Positions 35,191 through 45,261 of a DNA stretch of 64,000 bases are shown piece by piece; within the stretch, counting starts at the first letter, position 1; each line of letters opens with the position of its first letter. The notes beneath the pieces were generated by a model. The model did no database searches and had not been told where the DNA came from. It saw nothing but the letters and a program-made list of their open reading frames with translations. Origin of the DNA: Paracoccus sp. IB05 (lineage in GTDB: Bacteria; Pseudomonadota; Alphaproteobacteria; Rhodobacterales; Rhodobacteraceae); the NCBI RefSeq assembly GCF_016405985.1, contig NZ_JAEFCF010000009.1, positions 1 to 64,000 on the forward strand, in the 5' to 3' direction. Made by a program: the position numbers and the translations under genes.

Positions 35191-36771
35191 ATGTCTGCAA
35201 AAGATGTCATATTCGGCGATGAAGCCCGCAGCCGGATGATGAAAGGCATTGATATCCTTGCCGATACGGTCAGGATCACCCTTGGCCCAAAGGGGCGCAA
35301 CGTCATCCTGGACCGGAGCCTTGCGCCGCCGCGCATCACCAAGGACGGCGTGACTGTAGCGCAGGAAATCGAGCTTTCGGACAGGTTCGGCAATATGGGC
35401 GCGCGCCTCGTGCGGGAGGTGGCATCCCGCACTCATGACGAGGCCGGAGACGGCACGACGACCGCCACGGTGCTCGCCCAGGCCATTGTCCGTGAAGGCA
35501 TGAAAGCCGTGGCCGCCGGCATGAACCCGATGGATCTGAAGCGCGGCATCGACAGGGCCGTGCGTCTCGCGGTCACAGGCATCAGGGATATGTCGCGCCC
35601 GGTCACCGACAGTGACGAGATTGCCCGTGTCGGCATGATCTCGGCCAATGGCGACGCGGCCATCGGCCGCCAGATCGCGGATGCGATGCAGCGGGTTGGC
35701 AAAGAGGGCGTGATCACCGTCGAAGACGCCAGAGGCAGGGAGACCACGACCGAAATGGTCGAAGGCATGCAATTCGACCGCGGCTGGCTGAGCTCCCATT
35801 TCATCACCGATCCGCAGAAGATGAGTGTCGGGCTCGAAGAGGCTGTGATCCTGCTGCTCGACAGCAAACTGTCGGCGCTGAAGCCGATGCTGCCGCTGCT
35901 CGAGGAGGTGCTGGAGGCCGACAGGCCGCTGCTGATCGTCGCCGAAGACATCAGTGGCGAGGCGCTTGCGATGCTGGTCGTCAACAGGCTCCGGGCGGGG
36001 CTGAAGGTTGTCGCGGTGAAATCTCCCGGCTTCGGCGAAAGCCGCAAGGCCATGCTGGAGGATCTCGCCATTCTCACCGGGGGCGAGGTGATCTCGGCCG
36101 ATCTGGGAACGCGGCTTGAGGATGTGACCCTGGCCCGGCTGGGCAAGGCGAGAAAAATCCTCGTCAGTAAGGACGCCACGACCATCATCGACGGCCAGGG
36201 GGACAAGGCGGCAATCGCCGCACGGGTCAGCCGGATCCGCGCGCAGATCGCGGAGCAGGTTTCGGATTATGACAAAGAGAAGCTGCAGGAACGCCTGGCA
36301 CGTCTTGCGGGCGGCATTGCGGTGATCCGGGTCGGCGGCGCCACCGAGACCGAGGTGACCGAACGCAAGGACAGGATTGATGATGCGATCCATGCGACAC
36401 GCGCGGCGGTCGAAGAGGGGGTGGTCCCCGGTGGCGGGGTGGCGCTTTTGCTTGCGGGCAAGCTGTTGGCGGATCTGAAAGGGGACAATCCCGATCAGGA
36501 TGCCGGGATCAGGATCATCCGCAGGGCGCTGCAGGCCCCCTTGCGCCAGATTGCCGTGAACGCCGGAGCCGATGGGGCCGTCATCGCGGGGAAGATCTCT
36601 GAGGTCGGACGTCCCGGCTATGGCTATGATGCGCAGACCGGAACCTTTGTCGACATGTTCGGGGCGGGTATCCTGGACCCGGCCAGGGTGGTGCGTATCG
36701 CGCTGGAAGATGCCGCATCGGTTGCGGGCCTTCTGATCACCACAGAAGTCATGATCGCCGAACACCTGTGA
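35191..36771 (+). CDS. groEL: orphan GroEL-type chaperonin
   Basis: 526 residues; ATG preceded by gaggag. Clear GroEL (Hsp60): [35 protein letters not shown]-pocket [11 protein letters not shown], and [20 protein letters not shown] with the catalytic Asp. Apical and intermediate domains are complete. Differences from housekeeping GroEL: about 20 residues shorter, no Gly-Gly-Met tail (ends [10 protein letters not shown]), and no groES next to it. Rhizobia and other alphaproteobacteria often carry extra groEL copies for stress or symbiosis; this is probably such a paralogue, using GroES from elsewhere. Confidence 0.92.
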   Translation: MSAKDVIFGDEARSRMMKGIDILADTVRITLGPKGRNVILDRSLAPPRITKDGVTVAQEIELSDRFGNMGARLVREVASRTHDEAGDGTTTATVLAQAIVREGMKAVAAGMNPMDLKRGIDRAVRLAVTGIRDMSRPVTDSDEIARVGMISANGDAAIGRQIADAMQRVGKEGVITVEDARGRETTTEMVEGMQFDRGWLSSHFITDPQKMSVGLEEAVILLLDSKLSALKPMLPLLEEVLEADRPLLIVAEDISGEALAMLVVNRLRAGLKVVAVKSPGFGESRKAMLEDLAILTGGEVISADLGTRLEDVTLARLGKARKILVSKDATTIIDGQGDKAAIAARVSRIRAQIAEQVSDYDKEKLQERLARLAGGIAVIRVGGATETEVTERKDRIDDAIHATRAAVEEGVVPGGGVALLLAGKLLADLKGDNPDQDAGIRIIRRALQAPLRQIAVNAGADGAVIAGKISEVGRPGYGYDAQTGTFVDMFGAGILDPARVVRIALEDAASVAGLLITTEVMIAEHL

Positions 36772-37081
36772 AGACACTCAGCTGCCGGCAAGATCGGCTG
36801 CCGCGGGGCCGGCCCCGGCAGCGATCTGGCGGTCTGACTCTGTCGAATTTCGGCAAGAATCCAGAACCATCGCGGCCGATCCTAACATCAATCAGTCCCG
36901 GGGGCGCGGCCATCCTGTAAGATTGTCCTACCCCGGCCGGAGCGGTTCAGGCCGCCTCTGGCCGAAGATCACCTTCTCTGGCTGCAAGACAATATCAGCC
37001 TCTGATCCGCCCCCGCTTCGCGTCAGGCGCATCCACGGATGATTTTCGCCCACGACGCCTGCATCCTGAAAGGACACAAAG
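36772..37081. other. intergenic stretch after groEL
   Basis: About 310 bases without a gene. A strong GC hairpin (gctgcc/ggcagc arms, 36797-36822) follows the groEL stop by 25 bases but lacks a T-run; it may act as a weak terminator. The last bases carry the ribosome site (aaagga) of the next gene. Confidence 0.4.
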
Positions 37082-37435
37082 ATGACACCTCCTGAATGGC
37101 TCAAACCCGGCATTTATGGCGCTATCCTCGGTGGTATCGCTGTGGTTGTGATCGGCTTCGGATGGGCGGGATGGTCCACCGCAGGCGGCGCCAGCCGAAT
37201 GGCACAGACTGCGGCGAGCGAGCAGACCGTTGCCGCCCTCGTCCCGGTCTGTCTGGCAATGTCTGCCGCCGATCCCGAACGTGTCACCAAGATCGCGACG
37301 ATCCGGCAGGCAACAACTCCCGGCAGGCGCGATGCGCTGATTGCGACCGGCTGGGCGACGATGCCCGGACGTGAAGCGCCGGATCGCGCTCTTGCGACCG
37401 CATGCCTCGCCGCGCTGGAGCTTCCCACCGCCTGA
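37082..37435 (+). CDS. hypothetical membrane-anchored protein (117 aa)
   Basis: 117 residues, start supported by gaaagga. One hydrophobic helix at ~12-32 (YGAILGGIAVVVIGFGWAGW), then a soluble Ala-rich domain with two cysteines (VPVCLAMSA, LATACLAAL) that might pair in the periplasm. The pattern resembles small single-helix proteins common in Rhodobacterales without assigned function. Alone on its transcript as far as can be seen. Confidence 0.68.
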   Translation: MTPPEWLKPGIYGAILGGIAVVVIGFGWAGWSTAGGASRMAQTAASEQTVAALVPVCLAMSAADPERVTKIATIRQATTPGRRDALIATGWATMPGREAPDRALATACLAALELPTA

Positions 37436-37502
37436 TCGCGGCTCTGATCATATAAGATTTCGATCAGGCCGGCGCATTGTGCGGCCCGATCGCAAGGTCC
37501 CG

Positions 37503-37535
37503 CAGCACGCCCCGGGATCGCCCCGGGGCGTGCTG
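37503..37535. other. perfect 14-bp stem-loop
   Basis: cagcacgccccggg (37503-37516) and its exact complement (37522-37535) with a 5-base loop, 68 bases after the stop at 37435. No T-run. Possible bidirectional transcript end. Confidence 0.6.
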
Positions 37536-37985
37536 GCGTTACCGCAGGGGGGCAGATCTTCGACACGGAACACCATGTTCAGCGCCGTCGCGTCGCAGGA
37601 TCTTTGCACCGGCCAGGCGGCACTGCCGCCCGCCACGTCTCAACGCTTCATATCGCGCCGGATGCCGGGCACCGTGTGATCACTGACCGCGCGCTCGTTC
37701 CCGACAGGGAGCGAACCACGCCACGCAGCCCCGTCACGCGGCTGCCTTGCCGGGCACAGCGGCGAGGGTGCCAGGGCAGTCACACGGCCAGTGAGGGATC
37801 AGCATGCGTCGCAGGTGCAGCAATGCGCGATGATTCTGACGCATCCCCTGGCGTATAAAACTGTATCACTGCGCGCCGCAGACGCAGATCCGGGGCGGCG
37901 GGAGGGCAACGCTTTTCGGGCGGCCCTTTGTCACCTTCCACGGGAAAAACCAGAGGCAGATGACATCGGCTCCATGCCCCCTCAT

Positions 37986-38030
37986 CTGTCCTTAAATATT
38001 CCGGGGGACGCGGCAAAGCCGCGCGGGGGC
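37986..38030. repeat. dispersed hairpin repeat, diverged copy
   Basis: Contains ctgtccttaaatattccggg followed by the small hairpin cgcggcaaagccgcg, matching the cores at 41855, 53491 and 63017. It lies just downstream of the DUF1289 stop. Confidence 0.65.
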
Positions 38031-38050
38031 AGGGAACCCGACTGCCGCCC

Positions 38051-38386
38051 TTAATCCTCGCCCCGGCCGAGCCGGGCCGCGCGTCCACCGCGGCGCTTTA
38101 CCAGCGAGGCCGCGCGCGAGGGAAGCTCATCCATGATACGCCGGCGTTCGGGCGCGGTGATCGAGGACCAGGCGCCGATTTCAGAAAGCGTGCGGTAGCA
38201 TCCGACGCAGATCTTCGCGTCGGAATGGATCACACAGATCTTCACGCAGGGGCTCTCGATCTCGTTGCGGGCCCAGATGTCGTCCTTCACGATATGCCTT
38301 TCTGTCTTCGGCCCCGGATCTTGGGTCATAGGGTCACCGGTCCGGCGGTCATCGGACATCTGGTCATCGGCACCGCGCTCATCCAT
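38051..38386 (-). CDS. DUF1289 family cysteine-motif protein
   Basis: 111 residues. The DUF1289 core is [20 protein letters not shown] followed by [12 protein letters not shown], with four cysteines likely to bind a metal or iron-sulphur cluster; function unknown. The start at 38386 overlaps the ruvX end (8 bases), suggesting translational coupling, though a downstream ATG (MTQDPG) is possible because the first ~20 residues are not conserved-looking. Basic Arg-rich C-terminus. Confidence 0.83.
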   Translation of the reverse strand: MDERGADDQMSDDRRTGDPMTQDPGPKTERHIVKDDIWARNEIESPCVKICVIHSDAKICVGCYRTLSEIGAWSSITAPERRRIMDELPSRAASLVKRRGGRAARLGRGED

Positions 38387-38855
38387 GGCGCGCGATCTGG
38401 TCCAGCCGGTCCAGCGCGCCTTGCAGAATATAGCCCGCCGCCACCGCGTCGATCACCTCTTTCCGACGCTTTCTCGACGCATCCGCCTCGAGCAGCGCCC
38501 TTTCCGCCGCAACAGTCGACAGCCGCTCGTCCCACCAGGTGATCGGCAGCGGCGTCAGCTTTTCCAGATTGCGGGCGAAGGCGCGGGTCGATTGCGCCCT
38601 TGGCCCCTCGCTGCCATCCATGTTCAGCGGCAGGCCCAGCACGATCGCCTTCCCCTCGCGCGCCTTTATCAGCTCCAGCAGCCGCGCGGCATCGAGGGTG
38701 AATTTCTCGCGCCGGATCACGAGTGTCGGCGTGGCGACCGAGCGGCGCAGGTCCGAGATCGCGACGCCGATGGTTTTGGTGCCCAGATCCAGACCGATGA
38801 TCGCGCCGGAGGGCGGCAGTTCGGCCATCAGCTCCGAGATATCGTCAAGGATCAT
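38379..38855 (-). CDS. ruvX: Holliday junction resolvase RuvX/YqgF family
   Basis: 158 residues, usual length. RNase H-like fold with the first catalytic Asp in [18 protein letters not shown] (~18-35), the middle motif [15 protein letters not shown] and the final acidic motif [10 protein letters not shown]...[11 protein letters not shown]. Members act as nucleases on branched DNA or in 16S rRNA maturation. Its start overlaps the ccmI stop by 4 bases and its end overlaps DUF1289, so the three genes form one operon. Confidence 0.92.
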   Translation of the reverse strand: MILDDISELMAELPPSGAIIGLDLGTKTIGVAISDLRRSVATPTLVIRREKFTLDAARLLELIKAREGKAIVLGLPLNMDGSEGPRAQSTRAFARNLEKLTPLPITWWDERLSTVAAERALLEADASRKRRKEVIDAVAAGYILQGALDRLDQIARHG

Positions 38856-40273
38856 GGGGAAACCTCTGCTGCCGGGAGGGCTTTGGCAGCGGCTTCGATC
38901 AGCGCGCGCTCTGAGCCCTCAGAGTCTTCAGACCCCTCCGGCCAGGCGCTGCGGGCCTGCTCCAGCATGTCCCGCGCCTCGTCCAACCGGCCCAGCACCA
39001 CAAGGCCGCGGATCAGCTGCGCCCATTCTGCGCCCGAGCCACCCTCGCTTTGCAGCCGCGCACTGAGGCCCGCAACCATGCCCGCCGCCATCTCGGCGAT
39101 CTCGGCCTCGCTCTTGCCGGCGGCGGCCGCGATGTCTTCGGCACCTGGCCCGCGCAGCGCCGGGTCCCGGGCGGCGGTTTCTGCGGCTTCTGCCTCCGGC
39201 AGCTGATAATCCCAGGCCCCGGCAAACCAGGCCGCAGCGCGGATCTGATCGCGCAGGCGCGGCACCCAGAAACCATCCTGCGGCCCCTGTTCGATCAGCG
39301 GCCGCCAGAGCGCAAAGGCCCGGTCCGGTCGCCCGCCCTGGGCATAGAGCTCGCCGGCATAGAGGAAGAGGGGGCCGGTGGCCTCGCTGACCGGCGGCAG
39401 CGCCGTCAGCACCGCGCGGTCCTCGCCCTGGGGCTGGAAGCCCTGGGCTGCGGCCAGCAAAAGATCCGCCACCCGGTCCAGCCCGGCGCGCCCGTCAAGG
39501 CCAAGCCCCCGGACCACCTCGGCCTCGGCCTCGGGCGAGACATAGCCAGAGGCCTGTTCCACCAGCAAAAGCGTCAGAAAGCTGTAATCGGTTGCGCTGG
39601 CCTCAGCGCCGCGCACCTCAATCAGACGCCGCTGCGCGAGGATCGCATCGGCGTAATTCCCCAGCCGCGCTTCGATGGTCGCGCGCAGCCCGAGGCCCTG
39701 GAGGTTGTCAGTCACCGCCGGATCCACCGTTTCGCGCAGCTTTTGCAGCGGCTCGACCATATCCGGCTCCGGCTCGGCCGGGATGATCGGGGGCAGGTTC
39801 GCGACATAGACCGCCTGTGAGGGCCGGGTTGCCATACGGGCTTCGGCCTCGGCCAGCCGCGTTGCCATTGGCAGATCAGGCTGCCCGGGCCGCCCGAGAT
39901 GCAGATAGAGAAAGACCGCCCCCGCCACCGCAAGCACGATCACCCCCGCCGCCAGCACCAGATCGCGCGACGAGCCCGCACCCGATACCGCGCGCCGGTT
40001 CTGACGGTCTGCCTCCAGCAGACGGCGCCCGATTTCGGCCTTAAGCCGCTGCGCCTCGTCCCCGGTGAGCACGCCGCGCGCCTCTTCCTGCCCGATCCCG
40101 GCAAGCTGCTGGCGATAAAGGCTGACATCGCGTGCGAGTTCTGGCTCCGGCGGGGTGCTACGGGCAAAGAACAGGCTGAGGGTCAGGAGGATCGCAATCC
40201 CGCCCGCAAGCATCGCCGCCACCATCCAGAACCCGGTGGCATCGCCCAGTCCATCCATCATCTGCCCCATCAT
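38852..40273 (-). CDS. ccmI: cytochrome c biogenesis protein CcmI
   Basis: 473 residues. Two N-terminal membrane helices (~17-37, and ~105-125 [20 protein letters not shown]) flank a cytoplasmic loop with the family motif [20 protein letters not shown]. The rest is a periplasmic TPR-like domain. CcmI holds apocytochrome c for haem ligation by CcmFH. The start could be the ATG at 40273 or the ATG pair four codons on. Confidence 0.9.
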   Translation of the reverse strand: MMGQMMDGLGDATGFWMVAAMLAGGIAILLTLSLFFARSTPPEPELARDVSLYRQQLAGIGQEEARGVLTGDEAQRLKAEIGRRLLEADRQNRRAVSGAGSSRDLVLAAGVIVLAVAGAVFLYLHLGRPGQPDLPMATRLAEAEARMATRPSQAVYVANLPPIIPAEPEPDMVEPLQKLRETVDPAVTDNLQGLGLRATIEARLGNYADAILAQRRLIEVRGAEASATDYSFLTLLLVEQASGYVSPEAEAEVVRGLGLDGRAGLDRVADLLLAAAQGFQPQGEDRAVLTALPPVSEATGPLFLYAGELYAQGGRPDRAFALWRPLIEQGPQDGFWVPRLRDQIRAAAWFAGAWDYQLPEAEAAETAARDPALRGPGAEDIAAAAGKSEAEIAEMAAGMVAGLSARLQSEGGSGAEWAQLIRGLVVLGRLDEARDMLEQARSAWPEGSEDSEGSERALIEAAAKALPAAEVSP

Positions 40274-40596
40274 CCGCGCATCAACCCTGTGGGTGATGTA
40301 ATGGTTTTACCGGCTTTGCAAAAGCCCGCGCTGCCGGGCCAATCGACGCAGCCCGACAGGCGGGCAGAGGCCTGCGGTCTTGCCGGGGCCTCCACGAGGT
40401 CGCGGTGTCGTAATTTTCCCGATTGTGCCGCGTGAAGGCGGTGGCGTTTTCCAGCTGTCGGGCAGAAGATAAGAGGCCGGTTCCGGGCCTGCATTCCCCG
40501 CCCGCCCTGGTCACGACTACGGGCCGGGCAGGGGGGATGACCGGAAACCGGAGGCTATGAAAGCGACATGCGAAACGCGCGGCGGAGGTTCACCAG
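40274..40596. other. divergent intergenic region ccmI/soxB
   Basis: About 320 bases with no gene. It should hold promoters for both directions. I see no riboswitch-like structure or clear operator. A ggcggagg ribosome site lies just before soxB. Confidence 0.35.
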
Positions 40597-41844
40597 ATGA
40601 GGCGTTATTCGGTCTTTGCCCTTGCCCGCGAGGCGTTGCGCTACCATTCCGGCTGGGGAAAGGCCTGGGCCTCGCCCGAGCCGAAGAAGCACTATGACGC
40701 GATCATCATCGGCGCTGGCGGTCACGGTCTCGCAACGGCTTATTATCTAGGCAAAAACCACGGCATCAGGAATGTCGCGGTGATCGAGAAGGGCTGGCTC
40801 GGCGGCGGCAATACCGGCCGCAATACAACCATCATCCGCTCGAATTATCTGCAGGATCCCTCCTCGGCGATCTTCGAAAAGGCGCGCGCGCTTTATGAGA
40901 ACCTGAGCCAGGATCTGAACTATAATATCATGTTCTCGCCGCGCGGTCTTTTGATGCTGGCGCAGACCCATCACGAGGTCCGGGGCTATAAGCGCACGGT
41001 TCACGCGAACCAGCTGCAGGGCGTCACCACCGAATGGCTGGAGCCCGAGCAGGTCAAAAAAGTCGTGCCGATCATCAATCTGCACGGGCCGCGCTATCCG
41101 GTTCTGGGCGGTCAGTGGCAGGCGCGGGGCGGCACAGCGCGCCATGACGCCGTGGCCTGGGGCTATGCGCGGGCCTGTTCCGACATGGGCATGGATATCA
41201 TCCAGAATTGCGAAGTCACCGCCGTGCGTCAGGAAAACGGCGTGGTGACCGGGGTCGAAACCACCCGCGGCGAGATCGGCTGCAAAAAGCTTGGCATTGT
41301 CGTGGCCGGTCATTCCGGCGTGCTCGCCGAAATGGCGGGGTTCCGGCTGCCGATCGAATCAATCGCGCTTCAGGCGCTGGTCTCCGAGCCGATCAAACCG
41401 GTGATCGACATCGTCGTGATGGCCAATACTGTCCATGGCTATATCAGCCAGTCCGACAAGGGCGAGCTGGTGATCGGCGGCGGCACCGACGGGTTCAACA
41501 ATTATACCCAACGCGGCTCCTTCCATCATATCGAGGAAACGCTGCGCGCCCTTGTTGAAACCTTCCCGATCATCTCGCGGCTCAAGATGCTGCGCCAATG
41601 GGGCGGCATCGTCGATATGACCGGCGACCGCTCGCCGATCATCTCGAAAACCCCGCTCGGCAATTGCTTCATCAATTGCGGCTGGGGAACGGGGGGCTTC
41701 AAGGCGATCCCGGGCTCCGGCTGGGCCATGGCCGAGCTGATCGCCAAAGGCGAGCCGGGCGCTCTGGCCCGGGAATTCGACATGTGGCGCTTCAAGGAAG
41801 GCCGCTTCATCGACGAATCCGTCGCCGCCGGGGTGGCCCATTGA
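40597..41844 (+). CDS. soxB: sarcosine oxidase subunit beta
   Basis: 415 residues, standard length. FAD-binding motif IIIGAGGHGLATAYYLGKNHG (~32-52), followed by NTGRNTTIIRSNYL, the segment that bears the covalent FMN-linking histidine region in the family, and the C-terminal GWGTGGFKAIPGSG. In the heterotetramer it carries the active site that oxidises sarcosine to glycine. Products are H2O2 and, with tetrahydrofolate, 5,10-methylene-THF. First gene of the soxBDAG operon; a hairpin repeat separates it from soxD. Confidence 0.96.
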   Translation: MRRYSVFALAREALRYHSGWGKAWASPEPKKHYDAIIIGAGGHGLATAYYLGKNHGIRNVAVIEKGWLGGGNTGRNTTIIRSNYLQDPSSAIFEKARALYENLSQDLNYNIMFSPRGLLMLAQTHHEVRGYKRTVHANQLQGVTTEWLEPEQVKKVVPIINLHGPRYPVLGGQWQARGGTARHDAVAWGYARACSDMGMDIIQNCEVTAVRQENGVVTGVETTRGEIGCKKLGIVVAGHSGVLAEMAGFRLPIESIALQALVSEPIKPVIDIVVMANTVHGYISQSDKGELVIGGGTDGFNNYTQRGSFHHIEETLRALVETFPIISRLKMLRQWGGIVDMTGDRSPIISKTPLGNCFINCGWGTGGFKAIPGSGWAMAELIAKGEPGALAREFDMWRFKEGRFIDESVAAGVAH

Positions 41845-41854
41845 TGGTTCCCGC

Positions 41855-41901
41855 TCATTTTCTGTCTCTAAATATCCCGGGGGCCCGGGGGCAGCGCCCC
41901 C
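41855..41901. repeat. dispersed hairpin repeat between soxB and soxD
   Basis: Carries tcattttctgtctctaaata then tcccggggg and the small hairpin gggggcagcgccccc. Same core as at 53489-53512 and 63015-63038. Lies inside the sox operon. Confidence 0.8.
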
Positions 41902-41929
41902 GGCTCGCGGCCAGCCCGAGGGCGCACCA

Positions 41930-42253
41930 ATGCTGATCCTTGAATGTCCCTGCTGCGGCGTCAAAGCCGAGGAAACCGAACTTGCCCCCGGTGGCGAGGC
42001 GCATCTGAAACGGTTTGGCCCAGGCTCCTCTGACGCCGAATTCGAGACCTATATGTTCGCGCGCAAGAACCCCAAAGGCGTGCATTTTGAACGCTGGCGC
42101 CATGCCTATGGCTGCGGCAAATGGTTCCTTGCCGCGCGCGACACCGCGACGCTCGAGGTCTTCGGGACATATCCGGCCCAGACCACGGAACCCCCTGCGG
42201 AACTGATTGCAAAGATCCAGGCGAAACGGCCGGGTTGGAAGGGCTGGAAATGA
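41930..42253 (+). CDS. soxD: sarcosine oxidase subunit delta
   Basis: 107 residues, normal size. N-terminal LECPCCGVK and later HAYGCGKWF supply the zinc-binding cysteines and histidine of SoxD. The small subunit packs against alpha and helps assembly. The gene end overlaps soxA by 4 bases (ATGA), showing coupling. Ribosome site gaggg precedes ATG 41930. Confidence 0.95.
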   Translation: MLILECPCCGVKAEETELAPGGEAHLKRFGPGSSDAEFETYMFARKNPKGVHFERWRHAYGCGKWFLAARDTATLEVFGTYPAQTTEPPAELIAKIQAKRPGWKGWK

Positions 42254-45200
42254 GCGCGAGGCTGCAAAAAGGCGGGCGCCTGATCAACCGATCGGCCCGG
42301 ATGGAATTCACCTTCAACGGCAAAAAGCTGAGCGGCCTTGCCGGCGACACTCTCGCCTCGGCGCTTCTGGCCAATGATCAGCTGCTGGTCGGGCGCTCGT
42401 TCAAATACCACCGCCCGCGCGGTATCATGGCCTCGGGCCCGGAAGAACCCAATGCGCTGGTCGCCCTGGGCGAGGGCGCGCGGTTCGAACCCAATCAGCG
42501 CGTCACCACGACCGAGCTCTTTGACGGGCTGACCAGCGCCAGCCAGAACCACTGGCCCTCGCTGGAATTCGACATCGGCGCGGTAAACAACAAACTTGCG
42601 CGCTTCCTCCCGGCAGGTTTCTATTACAAGACGTTCATCCATCCGCGTTCGGCCTGGAAACATCTCTTCGAGCCGATCATCCGCCGCTCGGCCGGCCTCG
42701 GAAAACCGCCGGAAGAGGCAGATGCCGACCGTTATGAATATACCTATGGCCATGCCGATATCCTGATTGCGGGCGGCGGTATTGCCGGTCTGCAGGCGGC
42801 GCTGGTTGCGGGGGCTTCGGGCGCGAAAGTGCTCCTCCTCGAGCAGACCGCGCATTGGGGCGGCCGCGCGCCGGTCGATGGCGATATCATCGATGGCAAA
42901 CCGGCCGAAGCCTGGATCGCCCAGGCGCTGCAAACCCTTGGCAGCATGGCGAATGTCAGCTTCCGTGCGCGCACGATGGTCTCTGGCGTCTATGATCACG
43001 GCTATGTTCTGGCCGAGGAACGTATCGCCGATCACACCCCCGGCGACGGGCGGCCGAGGAAACGCCTCTGGCGCATCCGGGCCACCAAAGTCATTGCCGC
43101 AACCGGCGCGCTGGAGCGGCCGCTGTCTTTTGCCGGCAATGATATTCCCGGCGTCATGCTGGCCTCTGCCACCCGCGATTATGCCGTGAATTTCGCGGTC
43201 TCGCCTGGCGAGCGCACGGTTGTCGTCACCAATAATGACGATGCTTACCGCACTGCGATCACGCTGAAAGAGGCGGGGCTTGAGGTCACCGTGGTCGATG
43301 CGCGCGCCTCGACCTCCGGTGAGCTGCCGTCCCGTGCCCGTGCCATGGGCATCCGGATCGAGACCGGGCGCGGCATCGTTAAGGTGAAAGGTGGCAAGCG
43401 CGTCACCGGCGTCGCCATCGGCCTCCAGGCCGGTGAGGGCGGCGCGGTGGAAGAGATCGCCTGCGATGCGGTCGCGATGTCGGGCGGCTGGTCGCCGGTC
43501 GTGCATCTGTGGTCGCATTGCGGCGGCAAGCTGATCTGGGACGAGGCGCGCGCGCTGTTCCGCCCCGATGCCACCCGCCCGCCGCTGGGTGAGGACGGCA
43601 CCGCCATGGTCTACCCGGCAGGCGCCGCCAATGGCGCGCTGGCGGCGGCAGAGGCGCTGAGCGATGCGGCCGCGCAGGCGGCTCTGGCGGTTGAGGCCAC
43701 TGGCCATAAGACGGGCGCGGCTGCGACTGCTTCGGCGGATGTCGTAGAAGAAGGCGCGATGCTTCCGGTCTGGATCATGCCGGCCTCGGCCGGGATCGAT
43801 CTGAAATCGAAAATGTGGCTCGATTTCCAGAATGACGTGAAGGTTTCCGACGTCCAGCTTGCGGCACGCGAAGGCTATGTCTCGGTGGAACATACCAAGC
43901 GCTACACCACGCTCGGCATGGCGACGGATCAGGGAAAACTCTCGAATATCAATGGGCTCGCGGTGCTTGCTGATGCTCTGGGCGAACAGATCCCGCGCGT
44001 CGGCACCACCACTTTCCGCCCGCCTTATGCGCCCGTCACCATCGGCGCGCTGACGGGTGAGGCTCGGGGCAATATCTTCCAGCCGCTGCGCAAGACGCCG
44101 ATGCATGACTGGCACCTCGCCCATGGCGCCTATATGGAGCCGGTCGGCCTCTGGCAGCGGCCCTATACCTATCCGCGTGCGGGTGAAACGCATGACCAGG
44201 CCGTCAATCGCGAGGTGCTGAACACCCGCGAAAGGCTGGGCCTGCTGGATGCCTCGACGCTGGGCAAGATTCTCGTGAAAGGGCCGGATGCGGGGAAATT
44301 CCTCGATATGCTCTACACCAATGTCATGTCGAATCTCGGGATCGGCAAATGCCGCTACGGGCTGATGTGCAATGAGCAGGGCTTCCTGTCCGATGACGGT
44401 GTGGTGATCCGCATCGCCGAGGACACCTGGCTCTGCCACACCACCTCGGGCGGGGCGGACCGGATCCATGGCTGGATGGAAGACTGGCTGCAATGCGAAT
44501 GGTGGGACTGGCAGGTCTATACCGCCAATCTGACCGAGCAATATGGCCAGATCGCGGTTGTCGGCCCCAATGCGCGCAAACTGCTGGAGAAACTGGGTGG
44601 CATGGATGTCTCGAAAGAGGCGATCCCCTTCATGACCTTCAAAGATGGCGAGCTTGCGGGCTTCCCCGTCCGCGTCCACCGCATCTCGTTCTCGGGGGAA
44701 CTCAGCTACGAGATCGCAGTGCCTGCGAGCCATGCGCTTGCCTTCTGGGAGCTCCTGTATGCCGAGGGCCAGGCCCTGGGCCTGCAGACCTATGGCACCG
44801 AAGGCCTGCACGTCCTGCGCGCCGAAAAGGGCTTTATCATGATCGGGGATGAGACCGACGGGACGGTGATCCCGCAGGATCTCAATCTCGACTGGGCGAT
44901 CTCGAAGAAGAAAGAAGACTTCCTCGGCAAACGCGGCCAGCAGCGCACCTTCCTCGCTGCAAAAGACCGCTGGAAGCTGGTGGGCTTTGAAAGCCTGGAC
45001 GGTTCGGTGATCCCGGATGGCGCCTATGTCATCGCGGCGGGCACAAATGAATACGGGTTCCGCAATTCCCAGGGCCGCATCACCTCGACCTATCATTCGC
45101 CGACGCTGAAAAGAGGCATCGCGATGGGGCTTCTGAAGGATGGCCCGGCACGGATGGGCGAAGTGGTCGAATTCACCGCCATGACCGGCGGCGTCTCGGT

Positions 45201-45261
45201 CGCGGCAAAGGTGGTTGACCCGGTTTTCTATGACAAGGAAGGGGAGAAGCAGAATGTCTGA
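42250..45261 (+). CDS. soxA: sarcosine oxidase subunit alpha
   Basis: 1003 residues from ATG 42250, which overlaps the soxD stop; this start gives the conserved N-terminus (GRLINRSARMEFTFNGKKLS). Domains: Fer2-like N-terminal fold (~15-105, without cluster cysteines), NAD/FAD-type Rossmann domain (ILIAGGGIAGLQAAL at ~172) that binds NAD, and a C-terminal aminomethyltransferase (GcvT) domain at ~590-1000 that binds tetrahydrofolate and captures formaldehyde released from sarcosine. Overlaps soxG by 8 bases. Confidence 0.96.
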   Translation: MSARLQKGGRLINRSARMEFTFNGKKLSGLAGDTLASALLANDQLLVGRSFKYHRPRGIMASGPEEPNALVALGEGARFEPNQRVTTTELFDGLTSASQNHWPSLEFDIGAVNNKLARFLPAGFYYKTFIHPRSAWKHLFEPIIRRSAGLGKPPEEADADRYEYTYGHADILIAGGGIAGLQAALVAGASGAKVLLLEQTAHWGGRAPVDGDIIDGKPAEAWIAQALQTLGSMANVSFRARTMVSGVYDHGYVLAEERIADHTPGDGRPRKRLWRIRATKVIAATGALERPLSFAGNDIPGVMLASATRDYAVNFAVSPGERTVVVTNNDDAYRTAITLKEAGLEVTVVDARASTSGELPSRARAMGIRIETGRGIVKVKGGKRVTGVAIGLQAGEGGAVEEIACDAVAMSGGWSPVVHLWSHCGGKLIWDEARALFRPDATRPPLGEDGTAMVYPAGAANGALAAAEALSDAAAQAALAVEATGHKTGAAATASADVVEEGAMLPVWIMPASAGIDLKSKMWLDFQNDVKVSDVQLAAREGYVSVEHTKRYTTLGMATDQGKLSNINGLAVLADALGEQIPRVGTTTFRPPYAPVTIGALTGEARGNIFQPLRKTPMHDWHLAHGAYMEPVGLWQRPYTYPRAGETHDQAVNREVLNTRERLGLLDASTLGKILVKGPDAGKFLDMLYTNVMSNLGIGKCRYGLMCNEQGFLSDDGVVIRIAEDTWLCHTTSGGADRIHGWMEDWLQCEWWDWQVYTANLTEQYGQIAVVGPNARKLLEKLGGMDVSKEAIPFMTFKDGELAGFPVRVHRISFSGELSYEIAVPASHALAFWELLYAEGQALGLQTYGTEGLHVLRAEKGFIMIGDETDGTVIPQDLNLDWAISKKKEDFLGKRGQQRTFLAAKDRWKLVGFESLDGSVIPDGAYVIAAGTNEYGFRNSQGRITSTYHSPTLKRGIAMGLLKDGPARMGEVVEFTAMTGGVSVAAKVVDPVFYDKEGEKQNV

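Larger units (their letters stand above)
37436..38050. other. ~615-base intergenic stretch with hairpins
   Basis: Convergent gap between the membrane-anchored protein and the DUF1289 gene. Contains a perfect 14-bp stem (37503-37535) and one copy of the dispersed hairpin repeat (37986-38030). No gene recognised. Confidence 0.45.

Noticed and set aside
7108-36990. Recurrent gcctctgat-type string (7110, 22650, 33150, 36990) as a dispersed repeat
   Set aside because: Similarity is limited to about 9-16 bases with differing flanks; could be chance in GC-rich DNA.
40274-40596. Glycine riboswitch upstream of the sarcosine oxidase operon
   Set aside because: The expected conserved paired aptamer motifs were not seen.
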